Below are positions 35,831 to 47,310 of a stretch of 64,000 bases of DNA, piece after piece. Where the stretch lies: assembly GCF_914767665.1 (NCBI RefSeq), contig NC_059502.1, positions 16,120,001 to 16,184,000 on the forward strand. Direction: 5' to 3'. Within the stretch, counting starts at the first letter, position 1; each line of letters opens with the position of its first letter. The notes beneath the pieces were generated by a model, which made no database searches, was not told where the DNA came from, and saw only the letters and a list, made by a program, of their open reading frames with translations. The stretch comes from Harmonia axyridis. Taxonomy: Eukaryota > Arthropoda > Insecta > Coleoptera > Coccinellidae. Both the position numbers and the translations under genes were made by a program.

Positions 35831-36469
35831 TACAGGGTGTCCGGGGAATAACTGTACATACTCTTACCAGAGATAGAGTTGGACTAGCTGATTACTGATT
35901 GACTGTAAAAAATTAATTTCTGGATTGCCCTAGAAAGATACAGGGTGATTTTCCAACTCCATGGAAATACTTAGACCATCATAAAATCCAAACTAATTGA
36001 CGAATAGTATTGAAACTTGGGAGATTATTGGTACATGCTAAGGTCGAGTCAGAACGATATCAATTATTTCATTATTCCAGGGCTGGACTCATTAATCTTC
36101 ATTTAAAGTGTTCATGGTAAAAAAACACTTTGTATTTCGAATTACAAATAATTGATTCGCTTTTTAGAAAGAAGCTAAATTAAGCTACAATTTGCGGTAT
36201 CGCTTAAAGTTGTCACATCAACAATTATTTTTTTATGAATTTTTGAATTTGGATAAAGTTCGAAAAATTGAATTTTTCAACATGAAGAGAACTGAAAATC
36301 TCATGTTTGAATATAAAATGCGAAAGTATTAGTAGAAAATTTTCAAAAAAGTTCAGAGCTTTAATAAGCACATTCGATAACGAAACAATAACAAATGAAT
36401 GGAACTAAAATACATTGAAGAGTACCTAATAAAAACGAAAATAGGAACGAATGAATTGCAGAGTCAACG

Positions 36470-36937
36470 TTATTTCAGAAGTGGTTCGAAATGAAAAGCA
36501 TTAGCTTGTATACATTTCTCTTGCCGCATGTTCAAATTGGATACAGCCTTGCGAATCATATCGCCATTATTCCTTAAAATATCGCAACATTTGATAATTC
36601 TGTTCATCAGTTGTTCTCTTGACTGGATTTCTTCAGAATATACCATATCCTTCAATTTTCCCCATGAAAAATAATCTAGCGGGTTGAAATCTGGAGATCG
36701 AGGAGGCCATGGAATAGGTCCTCCTCGACCTATCCACCTATTTGGATAGGTATTGTCGAGGTAACTTCTCACTTCCAAACCAAATTGAGGTCCAGCTCCA
36801 TCATGCTGGAAATAAATTCCTCTAAGTTTATTCCTCGTAGCATGCCGGGTAAAATATTTTGTAAGAAATCTAGATAAATCGCACTTGTAAGGCGACCATC
36901 AAAAAAATGAGGCCCAATCAAATGTTTGTTTATCACA
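36470..36937 (-). pseudogene. inverted duplicate of the rosa transposase 3' half
   Basis: On the minus strand this encodes the same residues as 37111-37579, including EVRSYLDNTYPNRWIGRGG, then WPPRSPDFNPLDYFSWGKL, and the terminal HFEPLLK. Near 36835 a small change disrupts the frame. It is part of the left arm of the palindrome rather than an independent gene. Confidence 0.85.
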
Positions 36938-37579
36938 TTGGATAGCAAATCACAGAGTCACTACAGTACAGAACAATATTCAGTGATGAAGCTCAATTCA
37001 CCAGAGACGGTGTTCAATATTCATAACTCGCATATTTGGGCCGAAAATAATCCACACAGTATAAGACTGAGGAATTCACAACATAAATTTTCAGTAAATG
37101 TTTGGTGTGCTGTGATAAACAAACATTTGATTGGGCCTCATTTTTTTGACGGTCGCCTTACAAGTGCGATTTATCTAGATTTCTTACAAAATATTTTACC
37201 CGGCATGCTACAAGGAATAAATATTAGAGGAATTTATTTCCAGCATGATGGAGCTGGACCTCATTTTGGTTTGGAAGTGAGAAGTTACCTCGACAATACC
37301 TATCCAAATAGGTGGATAGGTCGAGGAGGACCCATTCCATGGCCTCCTCGATCTCCAGATTTCAACCCGCTAGATTATTTTTTATGGGGAAAATTGAAGG
37401 ATATGGTATATTCTGAAGAAATCCAGTCAAGAGAACAACTGATGAACAGAATTATCAACTGTTGCGATATTTTAAGAAATAATGGCGATATGATTCGCAA
37501 GGCTGTATCCAATTTGAACATTCGGCAAGAGAAATGTATACAAGCTAATGGTTTTCATTTCGAACCACTTCTGAAATAA
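36926..37579 (+). pseudogene. rosa-type (DD41D) mariner transposase, N-terminus missing
   Basis: The open frame is 217 codons, but homology starts only near the first catalytic block. That block, FSDEAQFTRDG at about 36978, is in a neighbouring frame, so a one-base shift lies near 37010. The main frame then reads NIHNSHIWAENNPHS, KFSVNVWCAVINKHLIGPHF, and FQHDGAGPHFG with the second aspartate. SPDFNPLDYFLWGK follows, where the last D is 41 residues further on (DD41D). It ends GFHFEPLLK at 37579. No DNA-binding domain remains, so it cannot be a working transposase. Confidence 0.88.
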
Positions 37580-38219
37580 CGTTGGCTCTGCAATTCATTC
37601 GTTCCTATTTTCGTTTTTATTAGGTACTCTTCAATGTATTTTAGTTTGTTTCATTTGTTATTGTTTCGTTATCGAATGTGCTTATTAAAGCTCTGAACTT
37701 TTTTGAAAATTTTCTACTAATACTTTCGCATTTTATATTCAAACATGAGATTTTCAGTTCTCTTCATGGTGAAAAATTCAATTTTTCGAACTTTATCCAA
37801 ATTCAAAAATTCATAAAAAAATAATTGTTGATGTGACAACTTTAAACGATACCGCAAATTGAAGCTTAATTTAGCTTCTTTCTAAAAAGCGAATCAATTA
37901 TTTGTAATTCGAAATACAAAGTGTTTTTTTTACCCTGAACAATTTAAATGAAGATTAATGAGTCCGGCCCTGGAATAATGAAATAATTTATATCGTTCTG
38001 ACTCGACCTTAGCATGTACCAATAATCTCCCAAGTTTCAATACTATTCGTCAATAAGTTTGGATTTTATGATGGTCTAAGTATTTCCATGAAGTTGGAAA
38101 ATCACCCTGTATCTTTCTAGGGCAATCCAGAAATTAATTTTTTACAGTCAATCAGTAATCAGCTAGTCCAACTCTATCTCTGGTAAGAGTATGTACAGTT
38201 ATTCCCCGGACACCCTGTA

Positions 38220-38815
38220 TACGCTAAATTTCATCTGAGACGGATCTGTTTTCACGGCAAAATCCGTCTAGGGGTTCAGTAAATATGACGTTCGAAAGTT
38301 TGTATAACTTTTGATTTGAAAGCTGCAGATTCGATCGAGATGACAGTATGCATTTGAAGAATGACAATTCAGAGCTAATTCACCCCTGAAAACCGGAACA
38401 CTGAAGTTTTCTCAAGCATAAGATATACCTCTTGAACCTTGGAAATAAGCTACTAAATTAGAAAAACCATCATAAACTCACGTTTAACATTCCATTTGTT
38501 GAACAAAGTAGTGTTTATAATCAAATAAATGAGTTATTCCAATTTCGTTGACGCTAAAGATTAAATATTCTTCTCTTGATTTCTATTTCATTTTCGATAA
38601 TTATAACGAATTGAGCTCGCTACCACCCATATTAGCTCTGATACTCATATCCATTCATTCATTATATTTCATTTATATGATATCGTTGTTTATTTTTCGT
38701 GCAAGAATTAACCTTAAAATCTCAAATAAATAATATTCATCTATAAAAGATCTAACACAGACTATAGTAATCTGTGGTTTTAAGTTTGAATTTCAAATTT
38801 CGAGTGATGCCAAAT
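38220..38815. other. no gene seen; pieces of repeat B
   Basis: AAATTTCATCTGAGACGGAT just right of the palindromic mariner may be the continuation of the repeat that the mariner interrupted. The rest is AT-rich with no gene. Confidence 0.35.
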
Positions 38816-38830
38816 ATAAACACAGCAGTT
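38816..38830 (+). repeat. 15-bp target-site duplication, left copy
   Basis: ATAAACACAGCAGTT at 38816-38830 is repeated exactly at 44679-44693. The two copies bracket the LINE and fix its limits. Confidence 0.92.
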
Positions 38831-39090
38831 TAGAAGTTGGTTTAAATTTCTTCGAATAAGTTTTGAGTAGAAAAGTTTAGGACGATATTACTCGTGTGTG
38901 TTTGATAAACTGTGTTTGAAAAACAAAGACGTATTTTCAGATATTAGAACAAATCTAGAGAGATTAGAGGGTCGGGTCGTTGAGAGAAATCCTAAATTAT
39001 TCTAGTGTTGTTATCGAAAATCCTAAGTTTTCATCTAATACTGGGGTTATCCTTTGTGGTGAGTTTAATTTTTTTTACTGAATAAACAAG

Positions 39091-40620
39091 ATGAATAATA
39101 ATAGCCCGGGATCCAGTGGATCCCGGTCTTCATTCTACCTAACACCTAAAGCAAATAAAACAATTGAAAATTTGCATAAAAATACATTGTCTTGGGCAGA
39201 TTTAGCTGAATTGGGATTAGAATTATCACAATTGAGAGAACAGGCTAAAGTAAATAAAGATTTTGAAATGTTAAATCAAATAGAATCAATATCGCAGAAT
39301 ATTGAAACTGTAAAAAACAACATAAAAATTAATGAAAATAAACAAAAAACTGTTTATGAATATAGATTAACGGATTTAGGTCCATATGTTGTGTACATTG
39401 AGGGTACAAATGGTAGCATTGGTTATGTTCATCCTTTAAAACTTGGAAAACATCTTTATGAAAATAATAACCTTAACCTTGATATTAGAAATATAAAAAG
39501 GAAAGGGAAAAATAGGGTTGGAATTGAATTTGCTAGTGCTGGACATGCCAATTTATTTGTCAAACATATCAAATTCGAGAATTGTAATGTTTATATCCCA
39601 CCTATTAACATTATCAGTATGGGAGTTATTTCAGACATCGATGTTAGTATTACGGAGGAAGAAATTAAAGAGGGTGCAGAATCAAAATATGAAATATTGA
39701 ACGTAAGAAGGTTAAAAAGGAGATCGATAGTTGAAAATAAAGTAGAATACATAGATTCAAAATCATGTGTAGTAACATTCAGAAATAGAAATATACCGAA
39801 TAACATAGCATTATATCATAATATATTAGAGGTAACACAATATGTAAGCCCAGTTGTTCAATGCTATAACTGTCTATTATATGGACATACTTCAAAATTA
39901 TGTAAAGGTAAAAAGAAATGTAATAAATGTGGAAATGAACACGAGACTAATACCTGCGACAGTGAGAATTTTACATGTTATCATTGCAAAGGTCCGCATG
40001 CAGCCACATATAAAAAATGTACTGAATATGATAGACAAAAACAAATTAAAAATATGATGGCGGTGTATAAATATACTTATTTTGAGGCAAACCTAATTTC
40101 TAAGAAAAAAAATATTAATAGCGGTGATATCAAAAACGATTTAACTAACTTCCCACAAATAAATAAAATAGAAACATTAAAATTAAATGAAAAATTACCC
40201 CCTACGGTTTCACAAGTTACATATGCGCAAAAAACAAGTTCAAATGGTAATACTTACATAAAACAAGGGTTGAAAAATCAAAACGATCTTAAACAAAAAA
40301 AAATTACAACAGTTAAAATCAAAAATAGACCACAGAAAAGTAAGCCAGGTTATAATAAAAAGGAGATTGAAGATTGTCTTGTCCAATATACCCCAAATTA
40401 TAAAAAAAATAAATTATCAGATTGGTCACAACCTAAATCAAAAGTAAATGAAGATGATAATAATTCAGTAGATATGGAAGTTTTAGAATGTTATTCGGAA
40501 TTTTCTCAAAATAGTTCCTCATCAAACTATAATGCAACTCAAGAAAATAATGTAGAATTTGAAGAATACAGTAATGAAATTCATACGCAAGCGTTAATAC
40601 ATAAAAAATCAAATACTTAA
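39091..40620 (+). CDS. LINE ORF1, gag-like RNA-binding protein with three zinc knuckles
   Basis: 509 residues, intact. It probably coats the element's RNA to form the retrotransposition particle. Residues about 1-90 are polar with a helical, possibly coiled segment (LAELGLELSQLREQAK). About 90-250 look like the RRM-like middle seen in insect LINE gag proteins (inferred). Three CCHC knuckles follow: C258/C261/H266/C271, C277/C280/H284/C289 and C296/C299/H303/C310. The C-terminal 200 residues are basic then acidic and low-complexity. ATG at 39091 (after AATAAACAAG) is the first in frame. ORF2 starts 70 bp after the stop. Confidence 0.9.
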   Translation: MNNNSPGSSGSRSSFYLTPKANKTIENLHKNTLSWADLAELGLELSQLREQAKVNKDFEMLNQIESISQNIETVKNNIKINENKQKTVYEYRLTDLGPYVVYIEGTNGSIGYVHPLKLGKHLYENNNLNLDIRNIKRKGKNRVGIEFASAGHANLFVKHIKFENCNVYIPPINIISMGVISDIDVSITEEEIKEGAESKYEILNVRRLKRRSIVENKVEYIDSKSCVVTFRNRNIPNNIALYHNILEVTQYVSPVVQCYNCLLYGHTSKLCKGKKKCNKCGNEHETNTCDSENFTCYHCKGPHAATYKKCTEYDRQKQIKNMMAVYKYTYFEANLISKKKNINSGDIKNDLTNFPQINKIETLKLNEKLPPTVSQVTYAQKTSSNGNTYIKQGLKNQNDLKQKKITTVKIKNRPQKSKPGYNKKEIEDCLVQYTPNYKKNKLSDWSQPKSKVNEDDNNSVDMEVLECYSEFSQNSSSSNYNATQENNVEFEEYSNEIHTQALIHKKSNT

Positions 40621-40690
40621 GTATCCTCATCAATTTTAAATTTTAAATATTATAACAGTAAATAAAACATCTAATAAATAAATCAAAAAC

Positions 40691-43600
40691 ATGAATAGGA
40701 AGACTTTGAAAATACTACAGTGGAATATTAGGTCGATTAATACAAATTTTTTGGATCTCACGGGAAAACTTCAGCAGTATAATCCGGAAGTTGTCGCTTT
40801 ATCAGAGACATTTCTGCGGGAAAGTAAAAAGCTTAAAATCTCAAATTACAATATTCTAAGGAAAGATAGAGATGACGGTAAGGGAGGTATAGCCTTCCTA
40901 ATTAAGAGTAATATAATGTATGAGGAAATTACAATACATGTGAGTGTATGTTCTCCCAATTTTCAATACCAAGCAGTAAGAATAAATGGTATTGTAATAG
41001 TAAATTTATATAATCCACCAAATATCAAGCTAAAAGCAAGTAATCTTAACGAAATAATAAAACAGATCGGAACCAAATATATGCTAATAGGTGATTTCAA
41101 TGCACAAAGTCCCAGATGGGGATCTCACACTAAAAACTTTAATGGTAAGGTCATTGACGAAATGCTAGATGAAAAAGAATTAATTGTTTTGAATGATGGT
41201 ACAGTAACCAGGTGTACACCACCCCAAATAGGAAATAGCGCCCCAGACCTAAGTATTGTTTCCTTGAATTTGGCAAATAAATGTTCATGGACGGTATTAT
41301 TCGATCCAGCGCAAAGTGATCACTACCCCATTTTAATAGAGATAAATGTAGGTAATAAATCGATAGCTACAAATCTTTATTTTACCACAAAAAAATTTAA
41401 AACGGAGAAGGCTAATTGGGAAGGGTATAACACTAAGATAGAAAATGAATTAGAATACTCAGATTGTCACAATTTAGATGAATTTAACAAATTATTAATT
41501 CACAGTGCAGAAGAAAAATTTCCAACAAAAAAAATATCTTATAATAATAAATATAGAGTTATCTGGTGGGATGAAGAACTATCAAATATGATAGAATTGC
41601 GACGGGATATAATTAGAGAATATAGTAACAACCCTACTCAAGAACTATATATTAAAGCAAATAATACAAGAGCTAAAGTAAAATTAATAATGAAAAAAAA
41701 AAAGAAAGATTCATTTACAAAGTTCTGTGAAAATATAAATTTTTTACCTCTCACATCTGCATGGAAATCTATTAAAAAATTCAAAAATCATGAATCGAAC
41801 ATCAATGTTAAAAACCTACCTACAGAAGAAATATTAGATCAATTAATGATCAATCTATCCAAACCTATCAACACAAAAATATCACAAATAAGAAAAGAAA
41901 ACATTTCGGAACAAAATCAATCCAACCCCTTCAGTTTTTTTGAATTAGAATTGGCTCTCAAAAATAGGAAGATCTCAAGCCCGGGTTTAGATGCATTAAC
42001 TGATGATATGTATACTAACTTAAGTAAAAAATTAAAAATAAAATTTTTGAACATAATGAATGAAATATTAAAAAACCCAGTTAATATTATAGGTCAAAAC
42101 AAAATTTTAGTATTACCATTCAATAAACCCAATAAGCCGCTGTTAAATATGGATAGTATTCGTCCAATTGCTTTATCATTATGTAGCATCAAAATATTAG
42201 AAAGCTTAATAAAAAATAGAATAGAAAATATAATTGAAAAAAGTCTTAATCAAAATAAGTTAATGTTCGGATTCAGAAGAATGAAATCGGTTAACGATAA
42301 TTTGGTATATTTGACTTCACGGATTTATACAGGGTTTGCCGAAAAAAAATTCACAGTAGTAGTATTCCTGGACATAAAAGGGGCATATGACAGTGTAAAT
42401 ATAGATATATTATTGGAAGATTTACGTGAAATTAATATACCATCGGATATCATAGGCATTATAGATCATCTACTAAATAACAAAGAAATGTATATTCAAT
42501 GCACAAGGGAGAACAGAATTATGGGTCCTTATTTCAATAGTAAAGGAATATTGCAAGGGTCTAAACTAAGCACGTTTCTTTTCAACCTATATGTAAAAAA
42601 TGTAATAAAATGTAAAGTTAAAGGGGTCGAAATAGGTCAATATGCAGATGATAAGTATATAATTTGTACCGGATCAGATATAGGCGATATTTATGAAAAG
42701 ATCACTAAAACTCTGGATAACATTGATTCTTTCCTCTCATCAAGAAATTTAATAATCTCAGTTGAAAAAACGTACGCGATGTTGTTTGCACGGAAAAAAA
42801 CACCAAATATACTTCCATGTTTAACAATTGGTAATCAAAATATTATGTGGAAAAATCAAGTAAAATATTTGGGGGTTATCCTCGATCCAAAATTGGAATG
42901 GTCATTGCAAATTGAGCAGGCAAATTGTAAAGCGAAAAGAGGAATTGATATAGTAAAGTGCCTGTGTAAGACTTGGTGGGGTGCCCAACCACAAAGTTTA
43001 CTAAATTTATACAAAGCGATATCCAGAGTACATTTGGATTACTGCTCTATGATATACGGTGGATCTAAAACAACTATCAACAAAATGAACTCGATACATT
43101 ATCAAGGAATTAGAACAGCAATGGGATACATGAGATCAACCCCAATTAACATTATTTTAGCGGAAAGCGGAGAAACAACACTTGAAAAAAGAAGAGAATT
43201 ATTAGCCTCAAAATATATTTTAAAAAATTTACAAGTTAAAAATAATATTATAATAGATCAAATTAATAAATTAAATTCACATCAACATTTCTGGAATAAA
43301 AAATACAAACCAGCATATTTAACAGCCCTTCAAAACGTTAGAGAATTTAAAAACAACATTTACAAAGCAGAACAAATTCCGTTTTATTCCTTGGATTATA
43401 TATAACATTCGGCCCAATGTGATATAGATATTCCAGATTTTGGAAAAAAAGAACCTGATACAAAGATTAATTTTAAAAATTATTGCGAGAATAAATTTGA
43501 AAATTTTCAGAGTTTTTATACTGATGCCTCATTAAAAAATATTAACGGTAACATAAGTGTAGGAATAGGAATATACTCACCGTCTCTACCTTTAGAATAT

Positions 43601-44395
43601 AGCAGAAAATTACCTTCATACTGGTCAATTTATTCAGCGGAATTATTAGCAATTGGAAAAGCGTTAGAAATAATTCAAAATCAAAATATTACCAAAGCAG
43701 TCATTTTCTCGGATTCATTAAGTGCATTATTAACTTTAAAAAATTGGAAGTTAGACTCATCAATAGATACCATCACAGCAACGGTTAAGCAGATATGGGC
43801 AGATTTAAGTAATGATAACAAGATCATAAAGGGAGTTTGGATACCGAGTCATTCAGAAATAATAGGAAACGATAAAGCAGATCATCTTGCAAATAAAGGT
43901 AGATACGGTGAATTATTAAACTACAAGGGAGGTCCACAATTTATGTACAATATTATCAAGGATAAAATAAGGGAAAATTGGATCAGAACACTACAAAAGT
44001 GGGGTAGAAATAAGGGAAGAATATACACTCATATGCGTAATCGGGATAAAAAATGTACAATTGATAAGCCATATAAACTATTAAAAAATAATTTGACAAG
44101 AAAACACATTACAACTATGATGAGATTACGATCAGGACATTGTTTGACACCAGAACATTTATATAAGATCAAAATCAATTCCTCACCCAATTGTGAATGC
44201 GGTAAAGTTGGATCGTTGGTGCATGTATTTTTTGAATGTAACCTGAATGTACACAATATTAATACACTATACACAAAACTCGAAAAGTTTGAGATTCAAA
44301 GGCCCATTAATATTTATGAAGTAATCTTTACAGATAGCATTGATATAGTTCAAATATTGAATGAATTTTTGGAATGTTCAGATATTAAAATATAA
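40691..44395 (+). pseudogene. LINE ORF2: endonuclease, reverse transcriptase, RNase H, one in-frame stop
   Basis: This polyprotein nicks target DNA and copies the element RNA into it. Residues 1-220 form an APE-type endonuclease: N12 in QWNIRS, E39 in SETF, D135/N137 in GDFNA, and D210/H211 in SDHYP. The reverse transcriptase has motif A VVFLDIKGAYDSVN (D561), motif B GILQGSKLS and motif C QYADD (D653, D654). A TAA at 43403-43405 (codon 905) ends the first 904-residue frame. The same frame then continues open to 44395 with RNase H: FYTDAS (D945), YSAELLA, FSDSLSAL and GNDKADHLA. A CECG...H....C knuckle lies near the end. A full protein would be about 1234 residues. A single substitution probably inactivated it. 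Confidence 0.92.
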
Positions 44396-44678
44396 GCAAT
44401 ATTTGTAAAATAGGTAAAATAGAAATTTAAAATGGATTCAACAGATTAATGAAAGATATAGAAGAATCATGTTTATACAGTAGATACCTACTAACATTGG
44501 ATGTTTGATCCCTCATATGAAAATAACCCAACCTTATCCTTTATTCTCTCTGGATTTTTGAGGGTGGGAAAGTCAGAGAAAATAAGAAATCAATCAAACA
44601 CAGAGTAAGCTACCAATCTGGGTACATGCTAAATGCGAACCCATTAAATCACCAATAAGTGATTTGAGAAGAAGAAGA

Positions 44679-44693
44679 ATAAACACAGCAGTT
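44679..44693 (+). repeat. 15-bp target-site duplication, right copy
   Basis: Exact repeat of 38816-38830 directly after the GAA tail of the LINE. Confidence 0.92.
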
Positions 44694-45639
44694 CGGTTCG
44701 AATAATCTATGTTCTAACTTCTAACCTAAAATTTTCATTTACAGTTTACACTGTTATTGTTATAAGATATTTGTTATGAAATGAAGCATTTGATTTGTTC
44801 CAACTATCTCATAAAAATATTGAAATGCATCAATATTTTTGAAACCATCAGTATGAAAATATGGAAATATGTAAAATATTCTGGCTCTGTAATCAATGGA
44901 AAATTTTAGACTCCACTTGTAATCAAATTTGTTGTTAATGTGTACCTACATTATAGCCAACTTTACTACTTAATTCATCTTGATTTTGGCATTGAAAATA
45001 AATGAGAAGTATTCAATGTAAATATCCACAATAGAATATTTGGTTTCTTTCAACTCACCTAATTTGTTTTCACATTAAAACAATTATGGCCCTCTTGGAA
45101 GTATGTCAATCATAAGCTCTTAGGATGAATTTATGGAATAGCAAAAGAATAAAAGTATTCAATCTCAATCACATGAAAATTTGTCTAGTATGTACCTAGT
45201 CCTAGTAGTATGTTTCGATGTGAGTTTGAATGAGCCGAAGAAGAATACAGTATTGTTCGATAGCAGCAGTCTTTAGTGGGATATTGATTGTTGTCATTAT
45301 AATGGGACTATTTTGTGAAAACTTTTTTAAACATGGGTTTTATGAATAATCAGGACTTTTCAAAAAGAATGTTGATTTTAGTGAAGTATCTTATTATTAT
45401 CAGAGCTGTGCCAAAGCTCAGTGATTTTTAATCAAATCGAGGAGTTGAGGTGAGCTTATTCAAATAACTTCATTTTCAAACTAAGTTGGCTAGTACTTCA
45501 ATTCTTAAATCTGAGACATGACTTCATAGTAAATATTCATCTCTGTGGTTTTTTTTCCACAATAGAACAGAGTTGCATTCAGCCAAAGTACCCAATTTTT
45601 TGAATTTCACAGATAATTTTTTTTTTTTAAGATCAAGTT
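44694..45639. other. no gene seen
   Basis: AT-rich flank of the LINE; no coding domain or repeat end. Confidence 0.5.
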
Positions 45640-46047
45640 ATTCGAAAACGGTGCTTTGTACGAGAAATTATGAAGAATACTTTTATTTTTCAAATTAGCC
45701 AAATATTGTTCAATGAACGTTCAAATTATTTTTAAGAGTTGGTTTCTTCGAATTTCTGGTATTTTTATGGTATGTTATGTTCATAACAAAGAAACAGAAG
45801 AATGTGTATGGAATCTGGTGTTCGGAGAAGATGTATCACATCAAAAAAAAGCTATATTTCAAAAATCATTTCCTTCGATACAACCATTTACGAGATATAG
45901 CCGAAAATCACATTTTTTTAACGATTTTCAACAGCCTGTATCTTTTTAACCGGGCCGAATCGGAAAAAATGGTAAAGGAAAAAAGTGTTTCTTTTGACCT
46001 CAGGAATCTTGGGTTAAAATATATGTACAAGTCAAAGACTCACCCTG
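45640..46047. mobile_element. right portion of a TA-type MITE
   Basis: The segment ends CACCCTG before TA at 46048-46049, like other right ends in this window. Internal phrases such as CGAGATATAGCCGAAAATCA (about 45891) and an internal CAGCCTGTATCTTTTTAACC (about 45931) are typical of such elements. I could not find a matching left end, so the limits at left are approximate. It interrupts dispersed repeat C at its first bases. Confidence 0.5.
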
Positions 46048-46049
46048 TA

Positions 46050-46263
46050 TATTCCATAACGAAGTAAATTGAAAACAGCGTCTGAGGCACATAAATTTTT
46101 TATTCCTTAGCTGGAAGTCAAGGGACCCTATTCACTTTAATTAATTCAAAGAGACGGAGTGAAGTTTATTTTGATTATTTTCACTCAATGGTAACAAGAA
46201 ACCTCTCCTCGACCTAGTGATGTACGAACACATATTGCCTAGTTGGAGAAGTCAGATGAAATT
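46050..46263 (+). repeat. dispersed repeat family C, copy 2
   Basis: Nearly identical to 35527-35752, including ATTCCATAACGAAGTAAATT, GGACCCT and CTCGACCTAGTGATGTACGA blocks. Similarity stops abruptly at GATGAAATTT (46256), in mid-sequence of the other copy. Confidence 0.8.
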
Positions 46264-46691
46264 TCGCTGCTCCGTTACGAGATTAAATGAATAATAAATC
46301 CCCCAGTCCGGAATTGTACAAACATTGATATTTCAAGTTAACTTGTCGTTTGCTTCTCGTTTTCAGATTCAATATGGAGTCGGAGACGTGCGCGATTTTG
46401 AACCCTTCTGATGCAATTTTCGGCGTACTTTCAGCTCAGTTTTGCAGTCGTTCTGAAATGTAACTGTGTAGAGGGACATGAATATTGAATGAGATTCAAA
46501 TTTGCCACCAATTGCTTGTAACTAGTCAGAAATTATGGGAGCAGTATTATGCTTACTCAATTCCAATTTCATACACTGTGTCCGTAAATTATGGAACAAA
46601 TTCATTTTTAGCTAAACAGACCATTTTAAGAAATAATCCTGAAACACGTCGATTTTTTATTATAATTTATCGTATTAATAATAATCTAATA
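46264..46691. other. no gene seen
   Basis: Moderately GC-rich at 46370-46440, with no recognisable coding domain. Confidence 0.45.
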
Positions 46692-46693
46692 TA

Positions 46694-47308
46694 CAGGGTG
46701 AATTACTTTCGAGTAATGACGTCACCGTCATTTTTTTTAAATGGAACACCCCATATTGTCTCAATTTTTAGAGTAGTCTAGCTGAGCTGAATCCAAAAAT
46801 GTATCACATGTTGATTCCAATTGGTAAAGAGTGGAAAAAAATACAATAGTTTTTTGTGTGCTCATAAAGTAATTAACGATATTATTAAAAATACTTATGG
46901 TCCAGTGGAAATAAACAAATAATCACAATTCACAAAAAACAAGACGACTATGTTTTTTTAAATTGATAAGAAATAATCTCTTTCATATTCTGTCTGCTAG
47001 ACCACAAGTACCAAACATGTTTGGAAACAGCTCATTTTTATTAATCTAAAAATGTAACAAACTACAGGATGTTACATTCAAACCAATTGCCGCTAGACAA
47101 TGAGTATTTTTGATAAAATTGTTAATTTAACTAATAAAGAATGTTACGCCTTACTTTATGAGCACACACAAAATTATTGTATTTCTGATCATCCTGTACC
47201 AATTGGAATCAACATGTGATACATTTTTGGAATCAGCTCAGCTAGAGTAATCGGAAAATTGAGGCAAAATTGACGGTGACGTCATTACTCGAAAGTAATT
47301 CACCCTGA
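46694..47308. mobile_element. MITE with about 160-bp inverted repeats and CRE octamers
   Basis: Both ends read CAGGGTGAATTACTTTCGAG inward, then TAATGACGTCACCGTCA. The similarity runs on through CTAGCTGAGCTGA, TGTATCACATGTTGATTCCA and CTCATAAAGTAA. Flanking TA at 46692-46693 and 47309-47310. No transposase. Each arm carries the octamer TGACGTCA about 25 bp from the end. Confidence 0.88.
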
Positions 47309-47310
47309 TA

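Larger units (their letters stand above)
35833..38217 (+). mobile_element. palindromic rosa-type mariner with 1.1 kb arms
   Basis: The element is 2385 bp between TA dinucleotides (35831-35832, 38218-38219). Left arm 35833-36937 and right arm 37111-38217 are inverted copies that differ at only scattered positions, leaving a 173-bp spacer. Each arm starts CAGGGTGTCCGGGGAATAAC, and 108 bp further in a second TACAGGGTGATTTTCC motif appears, again as if a transposon began there. The arms contain the 3' half of the transposase gene, so the left arm carries it backwards. The N-terminal part of the gene is absent. It sits inside dispersed repeat C. Confidence 0.88.
38831..44678 (+). mobile_element. 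full-length I-like non-LTR retrotransposon
   Basis: The element is 5848 bp between perfect 15-bp target duplications. Layout: 5' untranslated region of 260 bp, ORF1 (gag-like), 70-bp gap, ORF2 (endonuclease, reverse transcriptase, RNase H), 283-bp 3' untranslated region ending in a short GAA repeat. This order, with RNase H and three zinc knuckles in ORF1, fits the I clade. A perfect target duplication and almost open frames point to recent insertion. The GAA tail, rather than poly(A) or TAA, is a family-level detail worth noting. Confidence 0.93.

Noticed and set aside
35638..35898. acidic 86-codon protein
   Set aside because: It spans the border of repeat C and runs into the mariner end, so the frame is not one natural unit.
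39518..40633. extra frames within LINE ORF1 on both strands
   Set aside because: They are shadows of the zinc-knuckle reading frame, with low-complexity composition.
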